A stretch of DNA of 32,563 bases from Frankiaceae bacterium (GCA_019239875.1 JAFAZI010000194.1:1-32563); one strand, 5' to 3'; positions 1 to 10,611 are shown, counted from the stretch's first letter. The notes: generated by a model not told the origin, from the letters alone. Program-made: numbers and translations.

Positions 1-113
1 CCGATCACCCGGATCGTCAGAAACGCCAGATGGTCCGGCGGCAACCACTCCCGCATATCCGGGGGCAGCAAGAACACCTGATCACGCTGCGGATAGTGAA
101 AGTCCTTCGCCAC
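1..113 (-). CDS. IS1182-family transposase, N-terminal fragment
   Basis: Reading the complement from GTG at 113 gives VAKDFHYPQRDQVFLLPPDM and then REWLPPDHLAFL. This matches the N-terminus of IS1182-family transposases, where an 'F-x-P-x-x-x-x-Q-x-x-L-L-P-P-x-x-R-E-W-L-P-x-x-H-L' pattern precedes a DUF772-type domain. A GGGAG ribosome binding site lies just upstream on the minus strand, and TTG codons at 116 or 119 are alternative starts. Only 37 codons are present because the gene continues past the left edge, so activity cannot be judged. The product would be a DDE transposase acting on the ends of its own element. Confidence 0.75.
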   Translation of the reverse strand, partial: MAKDFHYPQRDQVFLLPPDMREWLPPDHLAFLTIRVI

Positions 114-180
114 CAACAAAGTCTCCCGCCACCACCCAACAGAACCCGCCAGCCGCGCCGGTATTTAGCAACAGGCTCTA
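1..180 (-). mobile_element. End of an IS1182-like insertion sequence, truncated by the window edge
   Basis: The transposase start at 113 and about 65 bases of leader before it look like the 5' end of an IS element. The outer boundary probably lies in or just after the stretch around 163-180 (complement reads GAGCCTGTTGCTAAAT). The opposite terminal repeat is outside the window, so the exact end and any target duplication cannot be confirmed. Confidence 0.6.
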
Positions 181-219
181 GAACGTCGTCAATCCCCCAT
201 GATCTTGAACCAGGACCTA

Positions 220-248
220 ACACCGGCCACCCGCTACACCGGCCACCC
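220..248. repeat. Two direct copies of a 13-base unit
   Basis: ACACCGGCCACCC occurs at 220-232 and again at 236-248, a 16-base period. The pair lies between the IS end and the antiporter start at 282, where a promoter or operator would be expected. Its function is unknown, and it could be a chance duplication in GC-rich DNA. Confidence 0.45.
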
Positions 249-281
249 ACTCTGCGATGCGACTCTGAAAGACTCGGCGCG

Positions 282-1340
282 GTGAATGTGCTGACGCGCT
301 CTGAGCGGATCATCGTCGGGCTCTCGGCCGTCTTCACGGCGGTCGCAGGAGTCCTGAACTACACCGACTCCAACCCGACCGCCACCTTCATCGTCGCAGC
401 GGGTGCGCTCGCCGCTCTCGCTGCTCTCGTCGGCAAGTGCGTCGAGCAGGTCGCGGACCGGCTCGGGTCGGGCGCGACCGGCGTCGTGCAGAGCGCGCTC
501 GGCAATCTTCCCGAACTCTTCGTGTGCATCTTCGCGCTGCGGGAGGGGCTGCGCGGCGTCGTCGAGGCCGCGATCATCGGTTCGATCCTCGGCAACGCGC
601 TGCTCGTGCTCGGCCTCGCCTTCATGGTCGGCGGGCTGAAGAACGGCCGGCAGGCCTTCGACGGCGGCCGGGCACGGACGCTCGTCGCGATGATGCTGCT
701 CGCAGTCTTCGCGATGCTCGTGCCGAGCCTCGCGTCGTACGTCCACACGCCGGCCGCCCAGCACGAGCACGCCTTGTCCGTCATCGCCTCTATCGCACTG
801 CTCGCCGTGTTCGCGCTGTCACTGCCAGCCTCGATGCGGCGAGTCGAGGGGGAGCAGGAGGCGGCTCACCACCAGGCGACCTGGCCGGTGTGGCTCGCGA
901 TCACCGGACTCGCACTGACCGGAGTGCTCGCAGCGCTGGTGTCCGACTGGTTCGTCGCGGCGCTCCAGCCGGCGTTGGACTCCCTCCACATCTCGCAGGC
1001 ATTCGCCGGTCTCGTCATCGTGGCGATCGCCGGCAACGCAGTCGAGAACGTCGTCGGCATCCAGCTCGCCGCACGCGACAAGGCCGACGTCGCGATGTCG
1101 GTGATCCTCAACTCACCGATCCAGATCGCCCTGGTGCTCGCGCCCGTGCTGGTGCTGATCTCACCGATCATCGGTGGTGCCACCTTCACGCTGGTGTTCC
1201 CGCCGCTGCTCGTGACGACCCTCGTGGCGTCGATCATCGCCGTCAGCTTCGTCATTCTCGACGCCGAGTCGGACTGGCTCGAGGGTGCTGCCTTGCTCGG
1301 CCTGTACACCGTGATCGCCGCGTCGTTCTGGTGGGGTTGA
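282..1340 (+). CDS. Ca2+/H+ (Cax/ChaA-type) cation antiporter
   Basis: This is a 352-residue integral membrane protein of the CaCA superfamily, most like the Cax branch that exchanges cytoplasmic Ca2+ for protons. Both family alpha-repeats are visible. The first is GNLPELFVCIFALREG with GSILGNALLVLG at about residues 74-111. The second is GNAVENVVGIQLAARDKADV with NSPIQIALVLAP at about 251-288. The ion-binding acidic residues would be Glu78 and Glu255. About ten or eleven hydrophobic helices are predicted, with an acidic, His-rich loop near 187-199 between the halves. The frame is open further upstream into the IS, but homology-like sequence begins only here; GTG at 282 is chosen and GTG at 288 is possible. 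No strong ribosome binding site is seen. Substrate (Ca2+ rather than Na+ or Mn2+) is inferred from family resemblance. Confidence 0.85.
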   Translation: MNVLTRSERIIVGLSAVFTAVAGVLNYTDSNPTATFIVAAGALAALAALVGKCVEQVADRLGSGATGVVQSALGNLPELFVCIFALREGLRGVVEAAIIGSILGNALLVLGLAFMVGGLKNGRQAFDGGRARTLVAMMLLAVFAMLVPSLASYVHTPAAQHEHALSVIASIALLAVFALSLPASMRRVEGEQEAAHHQATWPVWLAITGLALTGVLAALVSDWFVAALQPALDSLHISQAFAGLVIVAIAGNAVENVVGIQLAARDKADVAMSVILNSPIQIALVLAPVLVLISPIIGGATFTLVFPPLLVTTLVASIIAVSFVILDAESDWLEGAALLGLYTVIAASFWWG

Positions 1341-1440
1341 GCGGATCGGGATCGGCCCGCCGCTCGCGCCCATAGACTTAACGAGCGTGGCCTGACCTAC
1401 GGCCGCGCGGAGCACGGCAGGATGTCTGGAGGCGGAAACG

Positions 1441-4264
<2,824 letters not shown>

Positions 4265-4284
<20 letters not shown>

Positions 4285-4350
4285 GTCAGCCTGCAACCGG
4301 CGTCGCGTGAGTCAGCGCCCCCGGCGTCGCGTGAGTCAGCCTGCAACCGG
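4265..4350. repeat. Duplicated 3' end of secA (two 36-base copies plus one partial copy)
   Basis: The 36 bases at 4265-4300, which include the last secA codons and its TGA, recur exactly at 4315-4350. A shorter 19-base copy (CGGCGTCGCGTGAGTCAGC) lies between them from 4298, so this core occurs three times, starting at 4272, 4298 and 4322. The first stop codon ends SecA, so the extra copies are untranslated. Replication slippage is the simplest origin. Confidence 0.9.
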
Positions 4351-4395
4351 GTAGAGCCATCGAATGCCACACGAAGTTGAGCCAAATGGCTCTAC
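4351..4395. promoter_or_regulatory. 10-base inverted repeat upstream of the secreted propeller gene
   Basis: GTAGAGCCAT (4351-4360) and ATGGCTCTAC (4386-4395) are perfect inverted copies separated by 25 bases. An inner GAGCCA at 4379-4384 can pair alternatively with TGGCTC at 4387-4392. There are thus three GAGCCA-type half-sites, two direct and one inverted. The element begins directly after the secA-tail repeats and ends 82 bases before the next start. It could be an operator or a weak terminator for secA; there is no T-tract to favour the latter. Confidence 0.5.
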
Positions 4396-4477
4396 AGGGT
4401 GGTATGGACCGGTCAATACCGTGGAATTCGGACGCTGATCCGTCGCGATCCGCTCGTCACGCCTACGGGAAAGCCAG

Positions 4478-5845
4478 GTGTTCGCTGTGATCCCAGCCAG
4501 CCGCAAGGCCGCTCGGTCTGCCGTCGTAGCCGCGATCGCGACGACCGGCCTGCTGTCGGCGTCTGGCGCGTTCGCGGATGTGCCGTTCGGCCCGCCGAGT
4601 CTCACCCCCGCGACCGGGACGCCGCACCTCGTCACGAACAGCGCGACGCAGTACGTCCGCCAGCTCGTCCAGTGTGGCGGCACCATGTACGCCGTCGGCA
4701 CGATCACCCAGATCGCCAAGGGTTCGACGAAGTACACCCGCGGTGGAGCGTTCAGCTTCAGCGCCACCTCGCCGTTCAAGGTGACTAGTTGGGACCCTGA
4801 GGTCAACGGAACGGTCAACACGATTGGCTTCAACGGCACCGACTGTTCGGTCGCCTACCTCGGCGGCAAGTTCACCCAGGTGGGCTCAACCACGGTCAAG
4901 AACCTCGCGGCGGTGAGCACGACCACCGGTCAGGTGCTCGGTTCGTGGAAGAACGCCGCAGGCGGCGAGGTGCAGACGATCGCCGGATGGAACGGCCACC
5001 TGCTCGTCGGCGGGAAGTTCGCCGGTATCGGCGGCAGCAATGCGCACCCCTACTTCGCGAGCCTGAACCCAGCGACCGGCAAGGACGATGGCTACCTGTC
5101 GCTCGGGATCTCCGGCAACTACGTCTTCACCGACGACGCTCGCCGGAGCTCGGCGTCGAACGCCACACAGGTCTACAACCAGCAGCTCAGCCCGGACGGC
5201 ACCAAGGACCTGATCGAGGGTGTCTTCACGACGGTTGGCGGCCAGCCGCGCCGCCAGGTCGCGATCATCGACCTCAACGCGGACGCCGCAAGCACCGATG
5301 CCTGGTACGCGCCGGAGTTCGACGCGAACTGCTACGTCGGCGAGCCGTTCTACGCGCAGGCGGGCGCCTGGGCGCCGGACGGCCAGACGGTGTACTTCGC
5401 ATCGACCGGATACAAGCCGTCCAACGGACCCGCGTTCTCCACGCGCAACGCGCGAGCTGGACTCTGCGATGCGGCGGCCGCTTTCCCGACGACGTCGGGT
5501 CAGGTGAGCCACCTCTGGGTCAACTACACCGGCTGCGACTCGCTTTACGCCGCGGCGGCCGACGCGAGTACGGCGTACTTCGCCGGTCACGAGCGGTACG
5601 CCTCCAACGGAGAGGGTTGCGACGGCCCCGGCCGCAACTCGGTCGCCGCGCCTGGCATGGTCGGCCTGTCGCCGACCGATGGGTCCGTCACCTACAACCC
5701 GACGCGAGACCGCGGCCTCGGTGCCGATGACCTCGAGGTGACCAGCGCCGGCCTGTGGGTCGCGAGCGACAACAACAACGGCTCGAACATGTGCGGCCAC
5801 GTCGCGAACCTCGCGGGCATCTGCTTCCTGCCGTACGGCTCGTAA
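4478..5845 (+). CDS. Secreted beta-propeller-like protein
   Basis: This 455-residue protein has an N-terminal signal peptide: basic SRKAAR at 8-13, a hydrophobic core at about 14-28, and likely cleavage after AFA at 31-33. The mature chain has recurring short motifs such as 'GTMYAVGTITQI', 'CSVAYLGGKFTQVG' and 'GHLLVGGKFAGIGG'. These are spaced roughly 40-50 residues apart and resemble blades of delta-60/WD-like secreted propellers of actinobacteria. About eight cysteines occur in the mature part, consistent with disulfides outside the cell. No catalytic motif is recognised, so function is unknown; a binding or scaffold role is inferred. GTG at 4478 follows a GGGAAAG site by about five bases, and the internal GTG at 4487 is the alternative. 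It sits between secA and the Rv3235-like genes and converges on the latter with a 12-base gap. Confidence 0.8.
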   Translation: MFAVIPASRKAARSAVVAAIATTGLLSASGAFADVPFGPPSLTPATGTPHLVTNSATQYVRQLVQCGGTMYAVGTITQIAKGSTKYTRGGAFSFSATSPFKVTSWDPEVNGTVNTIGFNGTDCSVAYLGGKFTQVGSTTVKNLAAVSTTTGQVLGSWKNAAGGEVQTIAGWNGHLLVGGKFAGIGGSNAHPYFASLNPATGKDDGYLSLGISGNYVFTDDARRSSASNATQVYNQQLSPDGTKDLIEGVFTTVGGQPRRQVAIIDLNADAASTDAWYAPEFDANCYVGEPFYAQAGAWAPDGQTVYFASTGYKPSNGPAFSTRNARAGLCDAAAAFPTTSGQVSHLWVNYTGCDSLYAAAADASTAYFAGHERYASNGEGCDGPGRNSVAAPGMVGLSPTDGSVTYNPTRDRGLGADDLEVTSAGLWVASDNNNGSNMCGHVANLAGICFLPYGS

Positions 5846-5857
5846 CTGGCGGACCGC

Positions 5858-6229
5858 TCAGCCGATGTGCAGGGCGGTGCACCGCCACCGGTCATCGCCG
5901 GCCGCCTCCATCCGGAAGGCGATCGCGCGGTAGCGAACCCCCAGGTTGATCAGCGCGCAGGCCTCTGCGACGCCGGGCGCGGGCTCGTCGATGTGAACTG
6001 TGCACACGATGGGGCACAGCACCGGCGCACCGGGGACGGCGCGCAGCCGGCCCGCGCTGCGAACGAGCATCCGGATCACATCCGGCGCGGCCACGTCCGA
6101 CAGCTGGGCGGCCGGCCGGGCACCGGTCAACACCTCCGCGATGACCTGCGCCAGCCGGCGGGTGGCCGGCATCGGGTCGAGCCGTGCCGGCCGGGACAGC
6201 AGCTGGTCGGCGATCGCCAGCCTTGCCAT
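5858..6229 (-). CDS. Rv3235-like protein (DUF6459), short paralogue
   Basis: This 123-residue soluble protein belongs to a conserved actinobacterial family of unknown function usually found close to secA. The C-terminal core reads PGAPVLCPIVCTVHIDEPAP then GVAEACALINLGVRYRAIAF and ends in WRCTALHIG. The same landmarks occur in the adjacent gene at 6362-6880, so the two are tandem paralogues. This copy lacks the proline-rich N-terminal 70 residues of its neighbour. ATG at 6229 is chosen because a GAGGGGG ribosome binding site precedes it. A 132-base gap separates it from the upstream paralogue, so it may have its own promoter. It carries two extra cysteines (in VLCPIVC) absent from the other copy. 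Confidence 0.8.
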   Translation of the reverse strand: MARLAIADQLLSRPARLDPMPATRRLAQVIAEVLTGARPAAQLSDVAAPDVIRMLVRSAGRLRAVPGAPVLCPIVCTVHIDEPAPGVAEACALINLGVRYRAIAFRMEAAGDDRWRCTALHIG

Positions 6230-6361
6230 GGTTCCCCCTCGACGGCCAGCCACCTGGGGTGGCGTACGGGCTCTTGGAGAGTCGCAGGCCAACGGGGGCA
6301 AACCATCGAAAATGCGTTGTCCGCCAACGGAAATGGCACCTACCGGTCACTATCGCGGGCA

Positions 6362-6880
6362 TCAGCCCACCTGCAGCGCGGTGCAACGCCACTGACCGTC
6401 GCTGCCCTCGAGCCGGAACGCGAGGGCTCGCTTTCTGGCACCGGTGTCGACGACCGCGCACGCCTCCGCGACGCCGTCCCGCGGTTCGCTGACCCGGACC
6501 GAGCCGACGACCGGTCGTTGCACCGGCGCGCCAGGTCGCACCCCCAGTCGGCCGGCGCCTCGCTCGAGCAGGTGGAGCACCTCCAGCGTCGCGACCCGTG
6601 ACAGCTGCCCGGGAGGCCGTGCGCCCGCGAGAACCTCGGCGATCGCTTGCGCGAGCCGCGCAGTCCACGGCCGCGGATCCGGCAGGAGGTCACGCCGGCT
6701 CGGCTCCGGCGTGAGTGTCACGCCGCCAGCCGGCGGCACGAGTCGAAGTGGGACGCTCACGCGCGTTGGCGGCGGGAAGGCCAACGCAAGACTTCCGTCG
6801 ATCGGCGGAATCGGGGGATCGAGTCGTTCGTCGTCATACGGCCCGTCGAGTGCCGGGACTGGAAGCAGGCGTAGTGGCAT
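6362..6880 (-). CDS. Rv3235-like protein (DUF6459), full-length paralogue
   Basis: This 172-residue protein has an N-terminal proline-rich, low-complexity region (about 1-70) and a C-terminal Rv3235-like domain (RLAQAIAEVLAGARPPGQLS, then PGAPVQRPVVGSVRVSEP and GVAEACAVVDTGARKRALAF, ending WRCTALQVG). ATG at 6880 is preceded by AGGAGATC, which overlaps the stop codon of the LysM gene. The spacing is 10 bases, so the two genes are co-transcribed and probably translationally linked. The biochemical role of the family is not established. Its conserved position beside secA and LysM genes suggests an envelope or export link, but this is inference. Confidence 0.82.
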   Translation of the reverse strand: MPLRLLPVPALDGPYDDERLDPPIPPIDGSLALAFPPPTRVSVPLRLVPPAGGVTLTPEPSRRDLLPDPRPWTARLAQAIAEVLAGARPPGQLSRVATLEVLHLLERGAGRLGVRPGAPVQRPVVGSVRVSEPRDGVAEACAVVDTGARKRALAFRLEGSDGQWRCTALQVG

Positions 6881-6890
6881 GGCAGATCTC

Positions 6891-7580
6891 CTAGTCGTCG
6901 GTGGAGGTCGGGATCACGAGGCGCTGACCGGCGTGGATGAGGCTGGGGTTGGCGCCGATCACGCCGCGGTTCGCGGCGTACCAGGCGTGCCAGGCCGCGG
7001 TGATCGACGTCCCGGTCGCGCCAGGGCCGAGGTGGCGAGCGGCGATCGCCCACAGCGTGTCGCCGGGTTGGACGACAACTACATCACCGGCGGCGCGGGG
7101 CGGCGCTCGGTGATGGTGATTGTGATGGTGGTAGGGGGTGGCGGCAGTTGTCGCAACCAGCCCCGGCCAGTCCAGCGCGGAGCCAGCGACGGTCCGTGCA
7201 GCTGCAGGCGGCGGCGCGGCCGCCGCGACACCCGCGGCTGGTCCGGCGACCAGCGACGCGGCGACGCCGATGGACAGCGCCGCGTCGACCAGCCGACGAA
7301 TGCGGTACGGCGCGATCCGGGCCAGTGACTGGCCAGCAACGCCGAGGCCGGCCGCGACATGCGCGGCGGCCGTTGCGGCCACTGCCATGCAGAGGTAGCC
7401 CGCCGCAGCCCAGGAGAGCCAGGTCGCGGCGAGCACGATGTCGGCGTCCGGCGCGGACGACCCGGTCGAGGTGCCCGGGTGCAGGTGCCAGATGAGGACC
7501 GCGCCGCCGATCGCGGCCGTCATGAGCAGCAGTGCTCGCAGCAGCCGCGACGGGGGCGCGGATGTGTCGTGGATGTCCAC
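6891..7580 (-). CDS. Membrane-anchored LysM-domain protein with a histidine cluster
   Basis: This 229-residue protein has hydrophobic segments at about 13-32, 48-75 and 99-120, then an Ala/Pro-rich linker and a C-terminal LysM domain at about 167-224 (VVVVQPGDTLWAIAARHLGP to NPSLIHAGQRLVIPT). LysM domains bind N-acetylglucosamine polymers such as peptidoglycan, so the C-terminus is likely outside the membrane. Just before LysM is an unusual HHHNHHH cluster at about 151-157, a possible metal-binding or pH-sensitive linker. The frame is open further upstream, but GTG at 7580 is preferred: GGAGGCGACT lies directly before it and hydrophobic sequence begins here. It heads a minus-strand operon with the Rv3235-like gene 10 bases downstream. 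Confidence 0.85.
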   Translation of the reverse strand: MDIHDTSAPPSRLLRALLLMTAAIGGAVLIWHLHPGTSTGSSAPDADIVLAATWLSWAAAGYLCMAVAATAAAHVAAGLGVAGQSLARIAPYRIRRLVDAALSIGVAASLVAGPAAGVAAAAPPPAAARTVAGSALDWPGLVATTAATPYHHHNHHHRAPPRAAGDVVVVQPGDTLWAIAARHLGPGATGTSITAAWHAWYAANRGVIGANPSLIHAGQRLVIPTSTDD

Positions 7581-7608
7581 AGTCGCCTCCGGTCGGGTGG
7601 GGGACCGG

Positions 7609-7637
7609 ATGGTCGAGATGCCGCCGGTTGCTGTCAA
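7609..7637 (-). promoter_or_regulatory. Candidate promoter of the LysM-Rv3235 operon
   Basis: On the minus strand a perfect TTGACA (7632-7637) is followed after 17 bases by GACCAT (7609-7614), about 28 bases before the GTG at 7580. The -35 box is strong and the -10 box keeps only the central A and final T of the actinobacterial consensus. A second TTGACA on the plus strand at 7658-7663 faces the divergent gene but lacks a convincing -10. Confidence 0.4.
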
Positions 7638-7731
7638 TCGCGTGGCCCTGCGTGCTGTTGACAACCTCGGGCAACGGACGATGTCCACAGGCCCGGTTGC
7701 CGGCGCGCGCACCGGCCCGGAGACTTCGGCC

Positions 7732-8247
7732 GTGCGGTGGACCCGATTCTTCGACGATCTGGACGCCCAGTTCGACGCCGAGTCTGCGGCCGACGACCGG
7801 CTCGAGGTCTCGGATCGCACCCGCCGAGAACTCGCCGGCGTGTCGCTGGCCGATCGACTGCGAGCGTCGCGTGGCCGGGTCGTCGACCTGGTGGTCGACG
7901 GGATGGGCCGGCAACGCCTCGACGTCCGCGACGTCGGCCCCGACTGGGTGCTCGGTCGCGCGGAGTCAGGCCACGATGTGGTGATCCAGCAGCTCGCGAT
8001 CAGCGGTGCCTGGGGTCTCGCTGCCGGCGCCGTAAGCCTCGTCTCAGAGGTCGACCGCCGCGTCGGCATGGGGCAGGTCCTGCGAGGGCTGGCCCGCGAT
8101 CGCGCCGGCGTTGCGCTGTGGCTGCGCGATGGATCGAGCCAGGCCGGCCGGCTCGACCGGGTCGCCGCGGACTACCTCGAGCTGGCCGACCCGCACGGCG
8201 TGATCGCCCTCCGCGCCGTCGCCGGCGTACAGATCTGCCCTGCGTAG
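7732..8247 (+). CDS. Conserved actinobacterial hypothetical protein
   Basis: This 171-residue soluble protein starts VRWTRFFDDLDAQFDAESAA and then DDRLEVSDRTRRELAG. Such proteins, with an acidic helical N-terminus followed by a small beta-rich domain ('DVRDVGPDWVLGR' and 'HDVVIQQLAISG' here), recur in actinobacteria beside the HTH and LysM genes. Function is unknown. GTG at 7732 follows a GGAG by nine bases. Longer in-frame starts exist, but they would read through the divergent promoter region. It is divergent from the LysM operon and converges on the HTH gene with only three bases between stop codons. No catalytic residues or membrane segments are apparent. Confidence 0.72.
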   Translation: MRWTRFFDDLDAQFDAESAADDRLEVSDRTRRELAGVSLADRLRASRGRVVDLVVDGMGRQRLDVRDVGPDWVLGRAESGHDVVIQQLAISGAWGLAAGAVSLVSEVDRRVGMGQVLRGLARDRAGVALWLRDGSSQAGRLDRVAADYLELADPHGVIALRAVAGVQICPA

Positions 8248-8250
8248 CTG

Positions 8251-8463
8251 TCAGAAGGGATGACGCTCGACGAACTCGCGGGTGTCCCGGTGTGCCTTGC
8301 GAATGAACGCCTCGAGCTGCTCGGCGTCGACGCGCCACTGCCCGCGGCCGCCGATCTTGATGCCGGGGAGCTCGCCGCTACGGACCAGCGCATAGGTCTG
8401 CGCCGATGAGATGTTCAGGATCTCGGCGACGTCGGACAGGCGAAGGAAGCGCGGGTTCGGCAC
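8251..8463 (-). CDS. Small BldC/MerR-like helix-turn-helix DNA-binding protein
   Basis: This 70-residue protein is almost entirely one winged HTH: FLRLSDVAEILNISSAQTYA, then LVRSGELPGIKIGGRGQWRV, then EQLEAFI. The pattern matches the excisionase/BldC class, in which the AEIL and SSAQTYALV helices form the HTH and the 'GRGQWRV' hairpin forms the wing. It probably acts as a transcription factor or nucleoid-associated regulator in the cytoplasm; targets are unknown. GTG at 8463 gives the usual family length; the ribosome binding site is weak. Divergent from the SAF/TadZ pair (125-base gap), it may regulate that operon, which is inference from position only. Confidence 0.85.
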   Translation of the reverse strand: MPNPRFLRLSDVAEILNISSAQTYALVRSGELPGIKIGGRGQWRVDAEQLEAFIRKAHRDTREFVERHPF

Positions 8464-8587
8464 GGGCGCGAGTCTCGCAACGAATCGAGGCAGCCGCGAC
8501 CGGGCCTGTGGACAACGCACCGCGGCGGGGCGCGACTTCGGGCAACCTGACGCGAGTCGTGTGGATGCGTGTCGTGATGGAGGTCGG

Positions 8588-9265
8588 GTGTCTGACGCTT
8601 CGCCGCAGGTCGGTTCACCGCGGGTCAGGCGGCTCGCGACACCGAGCTGGCTCGACCTGCGGCTGGTCCTCGGTGTCCTGCTCGTGCTCGGCTCGGTCGT
8701 CATCGGTGCGCGGGTCGTCACCGCCGCCGACCACCTGACGCCGGTCTACGTCGCGCGGGTGGAATTGGTCCCCGGCGAGCAGCTCCGGGCGGGCGATCTG
8801 GCCGTCAGCCAGGTCCGGTTCGACGGCGAGGGTTCGGCGTACGTCGCTGCCGGCGCTGCGCCGGTCGGGTACGTCGTGACACGGCACGTCGGCGCCGGCG
8901 AGCTGTTACCGGTCGCCGCGCTGTCGGCGGACCCGGGCGACACATCGGACCGCCGCTTCGTGACCGTGCCGGTCTCGCCAGGACACCTGCCGGTCGACCT
9001 GGTTCGCGGCGACCTGGTCGATGTCTACGTGACCACCAAGTCGGGAATCGCGCGACGGGCCGACCCGCCGACTCGCGTCCTCGCGGCGGTACCGGTCGAT
9101 TCCTACGACGATGGCTCGACATCGCTGTCAGGCAGCGACATCGCCGCCGTCGTGCTTGCCGTCCCAGCCGCCGACGTCGATCGGATCATCGCAGCGCTCG
9201 AAGGTGGCGACCTCGACCTGGTTCGCGTGCCGGTCGAGCTCGTCGACGGGGCCGGCTCGCCGTGA
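8588..9265 (+). CDS. SAF-domain protein, CpaB/RcpC-like pilus assembly factor
   Basis: This 225-residue protein has a short basic N-terminus, one membrane helix at about 23-43, and an extracytoplasmic SAF domain from about 52 (VYVARVELVPGEQLRAGDLA to VTRHVGAGELL). A C-terminal RcpC/CpaB-like part follows (RFVTVPVSPGHLPVDLVRGD, then LVDVYVT). In Tad/Flp pilus systems this protein is thought to connect pilus assembly to the envelope. GTG at 8588 is preceded by GGAGG at five bases. It overlaps the TadZ-like gene by four bases (GTGA), indicating translational coupling. No CpaF, TadB/C or pilin gene follows, so the pair may be a remnant. Confidence 0.8.
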   Translation: MSDASPQVGSPRVRRLATPSWLDLRLVLGVLLVLGSVVIGARVVTAADHLTPVYVARVELVPGEQLRAGDLAVSQVRFDGEGSAYVAAGAAPVGYVVTRHVGAGELLPVAALSADPGDTSDRRFVTVPVSPGHLPVDLVRGDLVDVYVTTKSGIARRADPPTRVLAAVPVDSYDDGSTSLSGSDIAAVVLAVPAADVDRIIAALEGGDLDLVRVPVELVDGAGSP

Positions 9266-10611
9266 CGATCCAGATCCTGACGGCGATCGGCGACCCCACC
9301 GCGGAGGCCGAGCTGGCCGCGACGCTTGCGACTTCAGCGCCCGACCTCGAGGTCGTTCGTCGATGCGTCGACCTGGCTGACCTGCTGGCCACGGCGGCGG
9401 CCGGGCGGGCACGTGCGGTCGTGCTCGCGGCTGACCTCCGACGGCTCGACCGAGAGGCCATCAGCCGGCTCGGATTCGCCGGCGTCGCGGTGGTGGGTCT
9501 CGCTGCCTCCCCGGACGACAGTGCCGCGCAGCGACTCCGCCAGCTCGGGGTCGAGCGCGTCGTCACTGCAGACGGCGTCGCGGTGGCGGTGCGACTCGCC
9601 GTCGACGCCTTCACCGCAGGTGTCACGGCGAGCCAGGCACCGCAGGCGCAGGAGCCGCCGCAGGGACTCGGCCGTGTCATTGCCGTCTGGGGCCCCGCGG
9701 GTGCACCGGGGCGGACGACCGTCGCCGTGAATCTCGCGGCCGAGCTCGCCCGGCTCGGCCGGCCGGTGTTGCTCGTGGACGCCGATACGTACGGCGGTGC
9801 GGTCGCCCAGCTGCTCGGCGTCCTGGACGAGGCGCCGGGGCTCGCTGCTGCTTGCCGATTCGCCAATGCCGGACGGCTGGACCGCGCCCAGCTGGTGACG
9901 GTTGCGCAGGAGCTCAGCCCCGGTCTCTGCGTGCTCACCGGTATCGGTCGAGCGGAGCGCTGGCCGGAGATCCGCGCCTCGTCGTTCACTGAGGTCCTCA
10001 GGGTTGCGCGCGACGTCGCGTCCTACGTCGTCGTCGACGCCGGTTTCTGCCTGGAGCAGGACGAGGACCTGACCTATGACACGACCGCGCCGCATCGCAA
10101 TGGCGCGACGCTGGCCGCGCTGGCTGCAGCCGACGTCGTGGTGGCGGTCGCCGGCGCCGACCCGGTCGGCCTCGGGCGTTACCTCCGCCTGTTTCCCCAG
10201 CTGAGCGAGCTGACGGCCGTCGCCCCCGTCACGGTCGTCAATCGCGTTCGGGAACGCGTCCTTGGGCCGGGCGACCCCGGCCGGCAGGCGACGAGTGCGC
10301 TGGTGCGCTATGCGGGCATCGAGGCGCCGGTCGTCGTACCGGACGATCCGGCCGCCGTCGACGGCGCGACCGCGGTCGGACGCACGCTCGCCGAGCAGGC
10401 GGCGAAGTCAGCGGTCCGGCTGGCGATCCGTGGGCTGGCGCTCAGGATCGCTGAAGGTACTTACCGAGCTCCTGGCGAGCCACCGACCGGACATGCACCT
10501 CGTCGGGACCGTCGGCGAGGCGCAGCGTCCGGGCTCCGGCGTACATCTGGGCGAGGGGGAAGTCGTCGCTCACGCCGCCGCCGCCGTGAATCTGAATCGC
10601 CCGGTCGATGA
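9262..10611 (+). CDS. TadZ/CpaE-like MinD-family ATPase with anomalous C-terminal extension
   Basis: This 449-residue protein has an N-terminal response-regulator-like pseudo-receiver domain (about 1-115) and a MinD/ParA-like P-loop domain from about 139. The deviant Walker A reads [10 protein letters not shown], with Arg where Lys is usual, followed by [11 protein letters not shown] and a VVVDAG segment. TadZ proteins localise Tad pilus machinery at the membrane. The recognisable fold ends near residue 393 ([12 protein letters not shown]). The last 56 or so residues are Arg/Gly/Ser-rich, lie antisense to the acyl-CoA dehydrogenase, and resemble shadow translation rather than protein. The original stop codon therefore seems lost, and the extension starts just where the convergent gene ends. 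The GTG start overlaps the SAF gene. Confidence 0.75.
   Translation: MTIQILTAIGDPTAEAELAATLATSAPDLEVVRRCVDLADLLATAAAGRARAVVLAADLRRLDREAISRLGFAGVAVVGLAASPDDSAAQRLRQLGVERVVTADGVAVAVRLAVDAFTAGVTASQAPQAQEPPQGLGRVIAVWGPAGAPGRTTVAVNLAAELARLGRPVLLVDADTYGGAVAQLLGVLDEAPGLAAACRFANAGRLDRAQLVTVAQELSPGLCVLTGIGRAERWPEIRASSFTEVLRVARDVASYVVVDAGFCLEQDEDLTYDTTAPHRNGATLAALAAADVVVAVAGADPVGLGRYLRLFPQLSELTAVAPVTVVNRVRERVLGPGDPGRQATSALVRYAGIEAPVVVPDDPAAVDGATAVGRTLAEQAAKSAVRLAIRGLALRIAEGTYRAPGEPPTGHAPRRDRRRGAASGLRRTSGRGGSRRSRRRRRESESPGR

Noticed and set aside
30-281. N-terminal extension of the Cax antiporter by 84 codons
   Set aside because: The extra codons lie opposite the IS1182-like transposase start and its leader and have no resemblance to antiporters. 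A normal membrane protein N-terminus begins at 282.
7438-7731. Longer form of the 7732-8247 gene
   Set aside because: The extension would overlap the divergent LysM gene and its promoter and is Arg/Ser-rich shadow sequence. The GTG at 7732 has a suitable ribosome binding site.
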